A DNA stretch of 64,000 nucleotides, from the NCBI RefSeq assembly GCF_030518235.1, contig NZ_JAULSA010000002.1, forward strand, positions 124,001 through 188,000, written 5' to 3'. The first letter of the stretch is position 1, and every line of letters starts with the position of its first letter. Both the position numbers and the translations under genes were made by a program. This stretch comes from Saccharibacillus sp. CPCC 101409 (GTDB lineage Bacteria > Bacillota > Bacilli > Paenibacillales > Paenibacillaceae). Of this stretch, positions 9,174 to 16,831 are shown one piece after another. The notes beneath the pieces were generated by a model. That model was not told where the DNA came from and made no database searches. It saw nothing but the letters and a program-made list of their open reading frames with translations.

Positions 9174-9521
9174 ATGACTGTAAAACCGAAAGAACTGCTT
9201 CACCTCGCGACGGAAGCCGCCGCGGACAAGAAAGCGATGAATATCGTCGCGCTCGACCTGAACGGCATCTCGCTGGTCGCCGACTACTTCGTGATCTGCC
9301 ACGGTAACTCCGACACCCAGGTCCAGGCGATTGCTTCCGAAGTGCGCAAGCGCGCGCTGGACGCCGGCGCGACGATCCGCGGCATCGAAGGCATGGACTC
9401 GGCCCGCTGGGTGCTGATGGATCTGGGCGACGTGATCGTGCACATCTTCCATCGCGACGAACGCGAATATTACAATATCGAACGCGTCTGGTCCGACGCC
9501 AAAGTGGTGGAAACGGTATGA
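9174..9521 (+). CDS. rsfS: Ribosome silencing factor
   Basis: 115 aa RsfS/Iojap protein that binds ribosomal protein uL14 and blocks subunit joining when nutrients run low. The signature NIVALDLNGISLVADYFVIC (residues 23-42) and MDSARWVLMDLGDVIVHIFH (near 81-100) are typical. GGGAGG lies 7 bp before the ATG. The stop overlaps the next start by 4 bp. Confidence 0.96.
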   Translation: MTVKPKELLHLATEAAADKKAMNIVALDLNGISLVADYFVICHGNSDTQVQAIASEVRKRALDAGATIRGIEGMDSARWVLMDLGDVIVHIFHRDEREYYNIERVWSDAKVVETV

Positions 9522-10462
9522 GTCTCGAAGCGGGCACGATCGTGAAGCTGAAAGTGGCGAGAGAAGTCTCGCCGCACGGCTTTTTCCTGACCAACGGGGA
9601 AGAGGAAGTGCTGCTGCCTTATACCGAGCGCACCGGCAACATGAAGTTCAGAAACGGGCAGGAAGCCGAAGTGTTTATCCATCACGACTCCGAAGACCGG
9701 CTGATCGCCACGATGAAAAAACCGCTGCTGACATTCGGCGGGATCGCCGCGCTGGAAGTGGCGGATATCCATCCGCGGCTCGGCTGCTTCCTGGAAATGG
9801 GCCTCGGCCGCCAGCTGCTGCTGCCCAAGCGCGAGCTGCCGGAAACGCCGGAGCTTCAGCCGGAAGTCGGCGACCGCGTCTTTGTGCGGATGGACCGCGA
9901 CAAGCAGGGACGTCTGCTTGCCCGGACATCCGGCGAGGAAGAACTGGCTCCGCTGTGCTTTAGCGCTCCGGATTCGTGGAAGAACCAGTGGATGAAAGCG
10001 ACGGTCTACCGTCCGCTGCAAATGGGCACGTTCGTGATCGTCGACGGCGGCGTGCTCGGCTTCGGCGCGCTTGGCCTGATCCATTCGTCGGAACGTCCGC
10101 GTCCGCTGCGTCTGGGCGAAGTGCTCGACGTGCGCGTCGCGCGCGTGCGCGAAGAAGACGGGCGCGTGAACCTGTCTATGGCGCAGCCCAAAGAAATCGG
10201 CATGGACGAGGATGCGGAGCGCATCCTGGCCTTTATGCGCGGCCGCGACGGCGGCGCGATGCCGTATTCGGACCGCACCGCGCCGGATATCGTCAAGCTG
10301 CGCTTCGGCATCAGCAAAGCGGCGTTCAAGCGCGCGCTCGGCCGGCTGATGAAGCAGGGACTGATCGAGCAGGACGAGAACTGGACGCGCCTCAAGCAGG
10401 CGGACGGCGAATCGTCCACCGGGGACCAAGCGGCGCGGGGCGAAGATTCGGATCGTCAATAA
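9518..10462 (+). CDS. S1 RNA-binding domain protein, CvfB-like
   Basis: 314 aa. N-terminal S1-like beta-barrels (VSPHGFFLTNGEEEVLLPY, then IHPRLGCFLEMGLGRQLLL, then TFVIVDGGVLGFGALGLIH) are followed by a winged-helix segment at about residues 225-285 (RFGISKAAFKRALGRLMKQG). That order matches CvfB/YitL, an RNA-binding regulator of virulence and stress genes in Gram-positives. It overlaps rsfS by 4 bp. The last 25 residues are polar and probably disordered. The function in this organism is inferred from the family. Confidence 0.85.
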   Translation: MSLEAGTIVKLKVAREVSPHGFFLTNGEEEVLLPYTERTGNMKFRNGQEAEVFIHHDSEDRLIATMKKPLLTFGGIAALEVADIHPRLGCFLEMGLGRQLLLPKRELPETPELQPEVGDRVFVRMDRDKQGRLLARTSGEEELAPLCFSAPDSWKNQWMKATVYRPLQMGTFVIVDGGVLGFGALGLIHSSERPRPLRLGEVLDVRVARVREEDGRVNLSMAQPKEIGMDEDAERILAFMRGRDGGAMPYSDRTAPDIVKLRFGISKAAFKRALGRLMKQGLIEQDENWTRLKQADGESSTGDQAARGEDSDRQ

Positions 10463-10562
10463 ACGATAGATCCGCCTTGTCTTTGCGGCGAATTTGCGGT
10501 CTTGGGGACTGCGGAGCGGCAGAGCCGACAGGCGGCTTGAAAGGTAGCACCGGATTGGCGAG

Positions 10563-10598
10563 AAGCGGATTTTTCCATCGGGAAGAGCCGCTTTTTTT
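10563..10598 (+). terminator. Terminator-like hairpin before the methyltransferase gene
   Basis: AAGCGG (10563-10568) pairs with CCGCTT (10588-10593) with an inner TTCC/GGAA, followed by seven T. It lies in the 165-bp gap after the CvfB-like gene and would partly separate the methyltransferase from the upstream operon. Confidence 0.6.
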
Positions 10599-10627
10599 GC
10601 TGGATGGAAGCACAGGGAGGGAAACGA

Positions 10628-11416
10628 ATGTCTTACGGAAAGTTCGCATACGTGTACGACGAGCTGATGCAGGATATGCCGTATGCGAAGTGGAAAAGAT
10701 TCGCGCAGGAAGCCTGGGATAAATTCGGGCGTCCGCGCGAAGTCGTGGAGCTGGGCTGCGGCACCGGCACGCTGACCGCGCTGCTGGCGCAGGAAGGGTA
10801 TGCCGTGACGGGCATCGACCTGTCGGAAGACATGCTGGCGGTCGCCCGCGCCAAAGCCGAAGAACGTCCTCCGCTCCAGGGACTGCTGCGCGGCGGGGAA
10901 CTCCGATTCGTGCAGCAGGACATGACGGAGTGGGCGGCGCCCGAGCCGGTCGATTCCGTTATCTCGTTCTGCGACTGCCTGAACTACCTGACCGAACCGG
11001 AGCAGATCGAAGATACCTTCCGCGCGACTTACGCCGGCTTGAAACCGGGCGGAACGTTCCTGTTCGACGTGCATCATCCCGATACGCTGCGCCGCTACGA
11101 AGCAGAGCAGCCTTTCGTCTACGACGAAGACGGCATCTCGTACATCTGGACCTGCGGCCTGGACGAAGAACGCACCGAAATCGAACATCATCTGCGCATC
11201 TTCGTTCGCCGCGGCGAAGATGCGCAAACCGCTGCTCGCTCCGAAGCGGCCTACGACCGCTTCGACGAAGTGCATATCGAACGCGCTTACGACCCCGATT
11301 GGCTCAAAGCGGCTCTGCTCCGCGCCGGCTTCTCCCGCGCCGAAGTCTACGCCGATTTCGAATGGCAGGCGCCCGAAGAAGGCTCCGAACGCCTTTTCTA
11401 CGTCGCCGTCCGCTGA
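10628..11416 (+). CDS. Class I SAM-dependent methyltransferase (YqeM-like)
   Basis: 262 aa from the ATG at 10628 with GGGAGG upstream. Motif I of the Rossmann fold is VELGCGTGTLTALLA near residue 41; GIDLSEDMLAVAR and FCDCLNYL follow. Position after rsfS matches yqeM of Bacillus, but the CvfB-like gene intervenes. The acceptor substrate is unknown. The C-terminal region resembles small-molecule rather than RNA methyltransferases. Confidence 0.88.
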   Translation: MSYGKFAYVYDELMQDMPYAKWKRFAQEAWDKFGRPREVVELGCGTGTLTALLAQEGYAVTGIDLSEDMLAVARAKAEERPPLQGLLRGGELRFVQQDMTEWAAPEPVDSVISFCDCLNYLTEPEQIEDTFRATYAGLKPGGTFLFDVHHPDTLRRYEAEQPFVYDEDGISYIWTCGLDEERTEIEHHLRIFVRRGEDAQTAARSEAAYDRFDEVHIERAYDPDWLKAALLRAGFSRAEVYADFEWQAPEEGSERLFYVAVR

Positions 11417-11466
11417 ACCCGATCTCAAAGGGAAGCTTCGAATAGCGATCGTCTTCCATAAAAAAG

Positions 11467-11496
11467 GACCGATTCCCCTCGAGAAACTCGGTCTTT
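11467..11496 (+). terminator. Terminator, upstream member of a duplicated pair
   Basis: GACCGA (11467-11472) and TCGGTC (11488-11493) form a stem followed by TTT. Sequence and spacing closely match a second terminator at 11694-11728; between them lies repeat element A1. Confidence 0.6.
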
Positions 11497-11506
11497 AATG
11501 TGTTGA

Positions 11507-11690
11507 GAAAGTCAGGTTGTAAACGAAGCATAAGCGGAGCGGAAAATTCAGTGAAGGAGCGATAGCGTTCGCCTTTGAAATCGGGAAATCTCCGCCTATA
11601 ATCCTATCTAATTTCCCGATTTCAACACGCGACCGTAACGAATTTTCCGCGCAGCCCCCGAGCTTTTTTTACGAACAGGATTTTCTTGAA
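11507..11690. repeat. Intergenic palindromic element, family A copy 1
   Basis: Long imperfect palindrome. The inner 13-bp stem pairs 11577-11589 (GAAATCGGGAAAT) with 11611-11623 around a 21-nt loop. An outer 11-bp stem pairs GCGGAAAATTC (11539-11549) with 11640-11650. Further outward the two flanks remain loosely complementary. The blocks GCGTTCGCCTTTGAAA and TTTCAACACGCGAC are shared with the copies at 14579 and 35721. No coding frame is evident. It lies between convergent genes. Confidence 0.85.
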
Positions 11691-11693
11691 AAA

Positions 11694-11728
11694 GGACCGA
11701 TTTCCCCCGGGAAACTCGGTCCTTTTTT
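11694..11728. terminator. Terminator, downstream member of a duplicated pair
   Basis: GGACCGA (11694-11700) pairs with TCGGTCC (11716-11722), with an internal TCCC/GGGA pairing and six T after it. On the minus strand the run of A before it supplies a T tract, so it can also end the AraC transcript from the other side. Confidence 0.75.
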
Positions 11729-11759
11729 CAATTCCATTATTTTTTCGGAGAACTCCGGT

Positions 11760-12617
11760 TTATTCGTAAAACAGCAGCCGTTTGGCGTAAGCGTTGCGGA
11801 AATCGGTCGGCGTCAGGCCCACGATCTTTTTAAACGCTTTCATAAAATTGTGCGAATCCGTATAGCCGAGCTGGACGGATACTTCGCTGACGTTCTGGTT
11901 GGTGTCGATCAGCAGATATTTGGCGAGCTCCATTTTCTGCTGGAGAATATACTGCTTGAGCGACACGCCGGAGATTGAAGAGAACAGATGCGACAAATAT
12001 TTCTCGTTGTAGCCGAACACTTCCGCGATCTGCGAAACTTTGACCGGTTCTCCCCGGCTCCATTTGATGTAATCGACGATATCGTGATACAGCTGCTCCT
12101 GCTTGGTCTTGCGAACCGGGTTCGTTTCCGCGCAGAACAGCTGGTTGTACAATTCGCATAAAATGACCGTGGACATATAATTGTTCAGCGCGGTGGTGTT
12201 GTAGCTGCGGACGGAGTCCTGAAGCTGCTTCATCATCACGATCATTTTCTCCAGGCTTTTGAGTTTTCCGTAGCGCGGCAGCACGATCTTCTGGTCTTCC
12301 AGGTTCGCAGGCGCTTCCGGAAGCTCGTCCGACAGGACGGACGCTTCCTTGACGGAGAAATGCAGCCAGTAGAAACTGCACTCCGATACCTGGTAGCCGT
12401 ACTGCTCCGTAGACGGGGCCAGCAGCAGGAACTCGCCTTTGGAAACGGTGAAACGCTGGGCGCCGCCCGCCAGGTAAAGCACGCCTTCGGTCACCACCAT
12501 CAGCTCGTAATCGGTCAAAGTTCGGCTCAAATGAATCCAATTGGCGTCCGGCGCGACGAATTTTCCGGTAATCGCCAGCTCGACGGGCGTATCGACGGAC
12601 AGCTCGTAGGCAATCAT
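11760..12617 (-). CDS. AraC family transcriptional regulator
   Basis: 285 aa from the ATG at 12617 behind GGAGG (a TTG directly upstream is also in frame). The N-terminal half is a cupin-like sensor domain; the last 100 residues hold two helix-turn-helix motifs (KVSQIAEVFGYNEKYLSHLF and VSEVSVQLGYTDSHNFMKAF) and the AraC tail. It is divergent from a sugar ABC transporter, the usual arrangement of its activator, so it probably senses a sugar and switches on the operon at 12918. Confidence 0.93.
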   Translation of the reverse strand: MIAYELSVDTPVELAITGKFVAPDANWIHLSRTLTDYELMVVTEGVLYLAGGAQRFTVSKGEFLLLAPSTEQYGYQVSECSFYWLHFSVKEASVLSDELPEAPANLEDQKIVLPRYGKLKSLEKMIVMMKQLQDSVRSYNTTALNNYMSTVILCELYNQLFCAETNPVRKTKQEQLYHDIVDYIKWSRGEPVKVSQIAEVFGYNEKYLSHLFSSISGVSLKQYILQQKMELAKYLLIDTNQNVSEVSVQLGYTDSHNFMKAFKKIVGLTPTDFRNAYAKRLLFYE

Positions 12618-12730
12618 CAAGGAGGCCTCCTTTGTCTGATTTTTATCTTTTTTTTGAAAAAAAGTCCCTAAAATAACGCTATCACAAAACGCATTTGACC
12701 GCCAGAGACCGCCGCCGCAAAGCTAACCTT

Positions 12731-12760
12731 TTGACACTTATTCGAACTTTAAACTATTTT
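12731..12760 (+). promoter_or_regulatory. Putative promoter for the first sugar transporter operon
   Basis: TTGACA (12731-12736), 18 bp, then TATTTT (12755-12760). The good -35 with a poor -10 fits activation by the divergent AraC protein. The start would lie about 90 bp upstream of the cre-like site. Confidence 0.5.
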
Positions 12761-12857
12761 TCCGAAGCGCGGTTGAGATTAATCTGAAATCAGCCAAACG
12801 CAACACGCAAAGCGAGGAAAGGGGCGGGCCACAGAAAGAAAATTTTTTAGGTTTCGA

Positions 12858-12871
12858 TGTAAGCGTATTCA
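12858..12871 (+). promoter_or_regulatory. cre-like site (CcpA)
   Basis: TGTAAGCGTATTCA matches the Bacillus cre consensus TGWAANCGNTNWCA at 13 of 14 positions. It lies 46 bp before the start codon and downstream of the putative promoter, a position suited to roadblock repression by glucose. Confidence 0.6.
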
Positions 12872-12917
12872 ATAAAGGGTGTCAAAAACCACATTTCGAA
12901 AACGGAGGGGATCGGCA

Positions 12918-14540
12918 ATGAAAAAAAGTTGGGCGGTACTGACGGCGCTGACGCTCGGAGCCGGACTGCTGTCGGGCTGCGGAAGCGGCGGCGACGCCAG
13001 CGATCAGCAGAGCGGGGAAACGACCACGAACGGCAAAGTCAAACTGACGGCGATTATGACCAAGCACCCGCTGACGCAGGAATTTTCCAAAATGGAATGG
13101 CTGCAAAAAGCGGAAGAGAAGGCCGGCGTGGAGATCGAATGGCAGGAAGTCAGCGCGGATTGGGATCAGAAAAAAGGCACGCTGCTCGCGGGCGGCGATA
13201 TCCCGGATCTCATCATCGGCCCCAACTCGATCACCGACGCCGACTTCGCGCAGTTCCAGGGACTGTTCGAAGACCTGACGCCGCTGATCCAGCAGTACGG
13301 ACCGAATGTGCAGGCCATGTTCGACGCCAAGCCGGAAACCAAGGTCATCGCGACCCAGCTCGACGGCAAAATCTACGGGCTGCCCAAGTACCAGCGGTTC
13401 TGGCCGGACACGACCACGCGGCAGTTTATCAACCAGCAGTGGCTGGACAACCTGAAGCTCGATATGCCGACCGATTGGGACGAGCTGTACGATGTGCTGG
13501 TCGCGTTCAAAGACGAAGACGCCAACGGCAACGGGGACAAGAACGACGAGATCCCGTTGGACTTCGCGCCGAGCGGAACGGGCGGTTTCGGGGCGTTTAT
13601 GCCGACCGTGCTGCTGGGCAGCCAGGGCATGACGCTGACCGATAACAGCGGCCAGGGCTACTTCGTCGAAGACGGCCAGGTCAAAAACTTTTTTATCGAC
13701 GAGCGCTATAAAAATGTAGTCGCTTTCCTGCACAAATGCTTCGCGGCCGGCCTGATCAATCCCGAAGTATTCACGCAGGATTATACCAAGTACCAGTCGG
13801 TGGCGCGCGGCAGCGGCGACACGGCGGCGGTCGGCTTTACCTGGGGCTGGGAAGTCACGGACCGGGTCGGCAACACGCTCGCTCCGCAGTACGCATCCAT
13901 GTCCCCGCTCAAGATGAACGCAAGCTCCGGCGGCGACCTGTCCTGGAACTACGATTACAACTCGCTCAACTACGGCGTGAATATGGTCCAGATGTCGTCG
14001 CGATCCAAAAACAAAGAAGCCGCGATGAAATTCATCAACGAGCTGTACGATCCGGAAGTGAGCATGCAGGTGCTGTTCGGCTCGCTCGGCACGAATATCA
14101 AAGATAACGGCGACGGCTCGTTCGCGGTGCTGCCTCCCGAAGATTCCGCGATGGACCCGGGCACCTGGAAATGGACCAGCACCTGGGCGGATAACGGCCC
14201 GATGTATATCGCCGATTCGCTCAAACTGACGCTGGGCACGGACATGCAGGCGGTCGGCAAAGAAACCGAACCCCTCAAAGCCGCGCTGGACGCCGTCGAC
14301 AAGAAAAAGGACGTCCTGCCGAGCATGTTTATCAAATACAGCGTCGAAGACAACAATGCGATGAGCCTGAACAACACCGCGATGCTGTCGCTGACCATGG
14401 CGAAATGGGCGCAGTGGATCACCGAAGGCGGCGTCGAGAACGAATGGGACGGCTATGTCGCCAACGTCAAACAAACCGGAGTCGAGAAAAATATCGAGAT
14501 CATCCAAAAATATTACGACGACTATATGAGTAAAAATTAA
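12918..14540 (+). CDS. Extracellular sugar-binding lipoprotein of an ABC transporter
   Basis: 540 aa from the ATG at 12918 (GGAGGGG upstream). A signal peptide ends in the lipobox LLSGC near residue 23, so the mature protein is a membrane-anchored lipoprotein. Size and the motifs YGLPKYQRFW and NEWDGYVANVK match the large LplA/YtcQ-type binding proteins that serve LplB/YtcP permeases. Two permeases follow after a 343-bp gap that holds repeat A2. No ATPase gene is nearby, which is normal because a shared MsmX-type ATPase usually serves these systems. The substrate is probably an oligosaccharide; arabinose-containing glycans are inferred from the neighbours. Confidence 0.9.
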   Translation: MKKSWAVLTALTLGAGLLSGCGSGGDASDQQSGETTTNGKVKLTAIMTKHPLTQEFSKMEWLQKAEEKAGVEIEWQEVSADWDQKKGTLLAGGDIPDLIIGPNSITDADFAQFQGLFEDLTPLIQQYGPNVQAMFDAKPETKVIATQLDGKIYGLPKYQRFWPDTTTRQFINQQWLDNLKLDMPTDWDELYDVLVAFKDEDANGNGDKNDEIPLDFAPSGTGGFGAFMPTVLLGSQGMTLTDNSGQGYFVEDGQVKNFFIDERYKNVVAFLHKCFAAGLINPEVFTQDYTKYQSVARGSGDTAAVGFTWGWEVTDRVGNTLAPQYASMSPLKMNASSGGDLSWNYDYNSLNYGVNMVQMSSRSKNKEAAMKFINELYDPEVSMQVLFGSLGTNIKDNGDGSFAVLPPEDSAMDPGTWKWTSTWADNGPMYIADSLKLTLGTDMQAVGKETEPLKAALDAVDKKKDVLPSMFIKYSVEDNNAMSLNNTAMLSLTMAKWAQWITEGGVENEWDGYVANVKQTGVEKNIEIIQKYYDDYMSKN

Positions 14541-14578
14541 GCGGGAGATTTGGCTCGGGTTGTGTGTAGAAGCGAAGC

Positions 14579-14840
14579 GGGTTGGGAAAATGCCTATAAA
14601 AAAGGCTTGAAAAGCGGAGAGGGATGTTCGTGTAGGAGCTACAGACTTTCGGAGAAAGTCACTTCGAAAGCAATACGATAGCGTTCGCCTTTGAAATCGG
14701 GAATGCACCACTTAAATCCAATATACATTCCCGATTTCAACACGCGACTTAAAGTCTTTCGAAGAAAGACACCTCGTAAGCCTACGCTAACGAATTTCCC
14801 TCGCAGCCCGGCTTTTTCGAATTTAGCATTTTCTCAACCC
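14579..14840. repeat. Intergenic palindromic element, family A copy 2 (inside an operon)
   Basis: Outermost arms GGGTTGGGAAAATGC (14579-14593) and GCATTTTCTCAACCC (14826-14840) match at 14 of 15 positions. Inside are stems 14619-14630 with 14791-14802, and a perfect 13-bp stem GAAATCGGGAATG (14693-14705) with 14726-14738. This copy has two extra small hairpins (GACTTTC/GAAAGTC near 14644 and GTCTTTC/GAAAGAC near 14754). It separates the binding-protein gene from its permeases and could act as an mRNA stabiliser or attenuator. Confidence 0.85.
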
Positions 14841-14883
14841 ATCCCGCACGACCGCCCATTTTCCTGCAGAAAGGAAGGATACG

Positions 14884-15846
14884 ATGGTACCGAAAAACCC
14901 GTACGAACATCCGGTCAATCTGCGCGCTTACAAACGCCGCAAGCCGACCGTGCTCAATACTTTCAAACGCGACTATCAGCTGTGGGTCATGATTCTGCCC
15001 GCGATCGTCGTGATCTTTATATTTAACTACATCCCGATGTACGGCATCCAGCTCGCGTTCCGCGACTACAATTTCGCCAAAGGACTGACCGGCGGCGAGT
15101 GGCGCGGGCTGTTCTATTTCCGGCAGTTCTTCGAAAGTTTCCAGTTCGCTTCGCTGATGAAAAATACGATCGTCATCAGTTTGTCCACCGTCGTGCTCAG
15201 CTTCCCGGCTCCGATTATCCTGGCGCTGCTGATCAACCAGGTGCGCTGGAAGCGGGCCAAGAAGTCGCTGCAAACGACGGTGTATCTGCCGCACTTTATC
15301 TCGATCGTCGTGATGGTGGGCCTGCTGAACGTGCTGCTGTCCCCGAACTCCGGCGTAATCGGCCATATCCTGAGCTCGATGGGACTGGGCGATATCAATC
15401 TGCTCGGTTCGACGAAGACTTTTGTGCCCGTGTACGTTCTGTCCGAGATCTGGCAGCACTGCGGGTGGAACAGCATCATCTACCTGGCGGCGCTGTCCAC
15501 GGTCGATCCGCAGCTGTACGACGCGGCGAAGATCGACGGGGCCAGCCGCTGGCAGACCGTTCGTCATATCGAAATTCCGGCGCTGATTCCGACGATTATC
15601 ATTTTGTTCGTGCTCAGTATGGGCAGCGTGCTCAGCACCGGTTTCGAAAAAGTCTTCCTGATGCAAAACGCGCTCAATCTGCCGGTATCCGAAGTCATCT
15701 CCACCTACGTGTACAAGATCGGGATCGTCAGCAACCAGTTCAGTTATTCGGCGGCGATCGGGCTGTTCAACACGCTGATCAATTTCTTTTTCCTGTATAC
15801 GATGAACCTGATTGCCAGAAGAACGTCGGAGACCAGCCTGTGGTAA
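14884..15846 (+). CDS. Sugar ABC transporter permease, LplB type
   Basis: 320 aa with six predicted membrane helices. The EAA loop that contacts the ATPase is YDAAKIDGASRWQTVRHIEI near residue 215. The N-terminal helix with ILPAIVVIFIFNYIPMYGIQ is typical of the LplB branch. GAAAGGAAGG precedes the ATG. It forms a heterodimer with the product of the next gene, 36 bp downstream. Confidence 0.93.
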   Translation: MVPKNPYEHPVNLRAYKRRKPTVLNTFKRDYQLWVMILPAIVVIFIFNYIPMYGIQLAFRDYNFAKGLTGGEWRGLFYFRQFFESFQFASLMKNTIVISLSTVVLSFPAPIILALLINQVRWKRAKKSLQTTVYLPHFISIVVMVGLLNVLLSPNSGVIGHILSSMGLGDINLLGSTKTFVPVYVLSEIWQHCGWNSIIYLAALSTVDPQLYDAAKIDGASRWQTVRHIEIPALIPTIIILFVLSMGSVLSTGFEKVFLMQNALNLPVSEVISTYVYKIGIVSNQFSYSAAIGLFNTLINFFFLYTMNLIARRTSETSLW

Positions 15847-15882
15847 CGCGGGCGGACCGGAGGAGAAAGGAGAACAACCTGT

Positions 15883-16803
15883 ATGCAGCTCGTGCAAAAC
15901 AAACAAAAAGCGGCGGCGCATAAACGCAATTTTGGCGAATGGATATTCGACGCGCTGGTGATTGCGGTATGCGTGCTGATCTTTCTCAGTATCGTCTATC
16001 CGCTCTATTTCGTCATTATCGCTTCGGTCAGCAACTCCACGCTCGTTTCGATCGGGCAGGTCACGATTTTTCCCAAGGATATCAGTTTCTTCGGCTATTC
16101 GGAAATCTTCAAAGACACGCGCATCTGGACCGGTTACGGCAATACGATCCTGTATACGGTGCTCGGCACGGCGGTCAATCTGCTGTTCACGCTGCCCGCC
16201 GCTTATGTGCTGTCCCGGCCGGAGTTCCGCGCCAGACGCTTCCTGATGTTCGCGTTCGTACTTACCCTGTTCTTCGGCGGCGGGCTGATTCCCACTTACC
16301 TGCTGATGAAAGACCTGCATATGATCAATACCATGTGGGTGTTTATCCTGCCGTTCAGCGTCAATGTGTACAACCTGATTATCGCGCGGTCTTTTTTCGA
16401 AAGTTCGATTCCCAAAGAACTGTACGAAGCCGCGGCGATGGACGGCTGCTCGCATTTCAAATATTTTTTCTCGGTCGTGATGCCGCTGTCCAAAGCCATC
16501 GTATCGGTTATCGGGCTGTATTATCTGGTGGCGCACTGGAACGATTTCTTCACCGGCTTGATCTATATCCGCAGCAACAATCTCCAGCCGCTCCAGATCG
16601 TGCTGCGCGATATCCTGCTGTCCAACCAGGTATTCTCGCAGGGAGCGGGCGCCGGAGGCGCGGCGGGCGGTTACGCCCAGCAGTATGCGGACCAGGTGAA
16701 ATACGGCGTCATTATCGTGTCCACGCTGCCGATCCTGCTGGTGTACCCGTTTATCCAGAAATATTTCGACAAAGGCGTGATGATCGGTTCGGTCAAAGGC
16801 TGA
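15883..16803 (+). CDS. Sugar ABC transporter permease, YtcP type
   Basis: 306 aa, six predicted helices, EAA loop YEAAAMDGCSHFKYFFSVVM near residue 190 and the conserved C-terminal end KYFDKGVMIGSVKG. It is the second permease subunit of the importer. An AGGAGAAAGGAG stretch lies before the ATG. The following DUF1680 gene starts 28 bp downstream, so the enzyme is probably co-transcribed. Confidence 0.93.
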   Translation: MQLVQNKQKAAAHKRNFGEWIFDALVIAVCVLIFLSIVYPLYFVIIASVSNSTLVSIGQVTIFPKDISFFGYSEIFKDTRIWTGYGNTILYTVLGTAVNLLFTLPAAYVLSRPEFRARRFLMFAFVLTLFFGGGLIPTYLLMKDLHMINTMWVFILPFSVNVYNLIIARSFFESSIPKELYEAAAMDGCSHFKYFFSVVMPLSKAIVSVIGLYYLVAHWNDFFTGLIYIRSNNLQPLQIVLRDILLSNQVFSQGAGAGGAAGGYAQQYADQVKYGVIIVSTLPILLVYPFIQKYFDKGVMIGSVKG

Positions 16804-16831
16804 TTGCGAAAGCGGGAAAGGAGGGAAGGTT

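Noticed and set aside
10463-10627. tRNA-like sequence in the gap before the methyltransferase
   Set aside because: No cloverleaf can be drawn; only a terminator-like hairpin is supported.
14541-14883. Small gene in the 343-bp gap between binding protein and permease
   Set aside because: The gap is fully explained by the palindromic element, and the frames present have no ribosome binding site.
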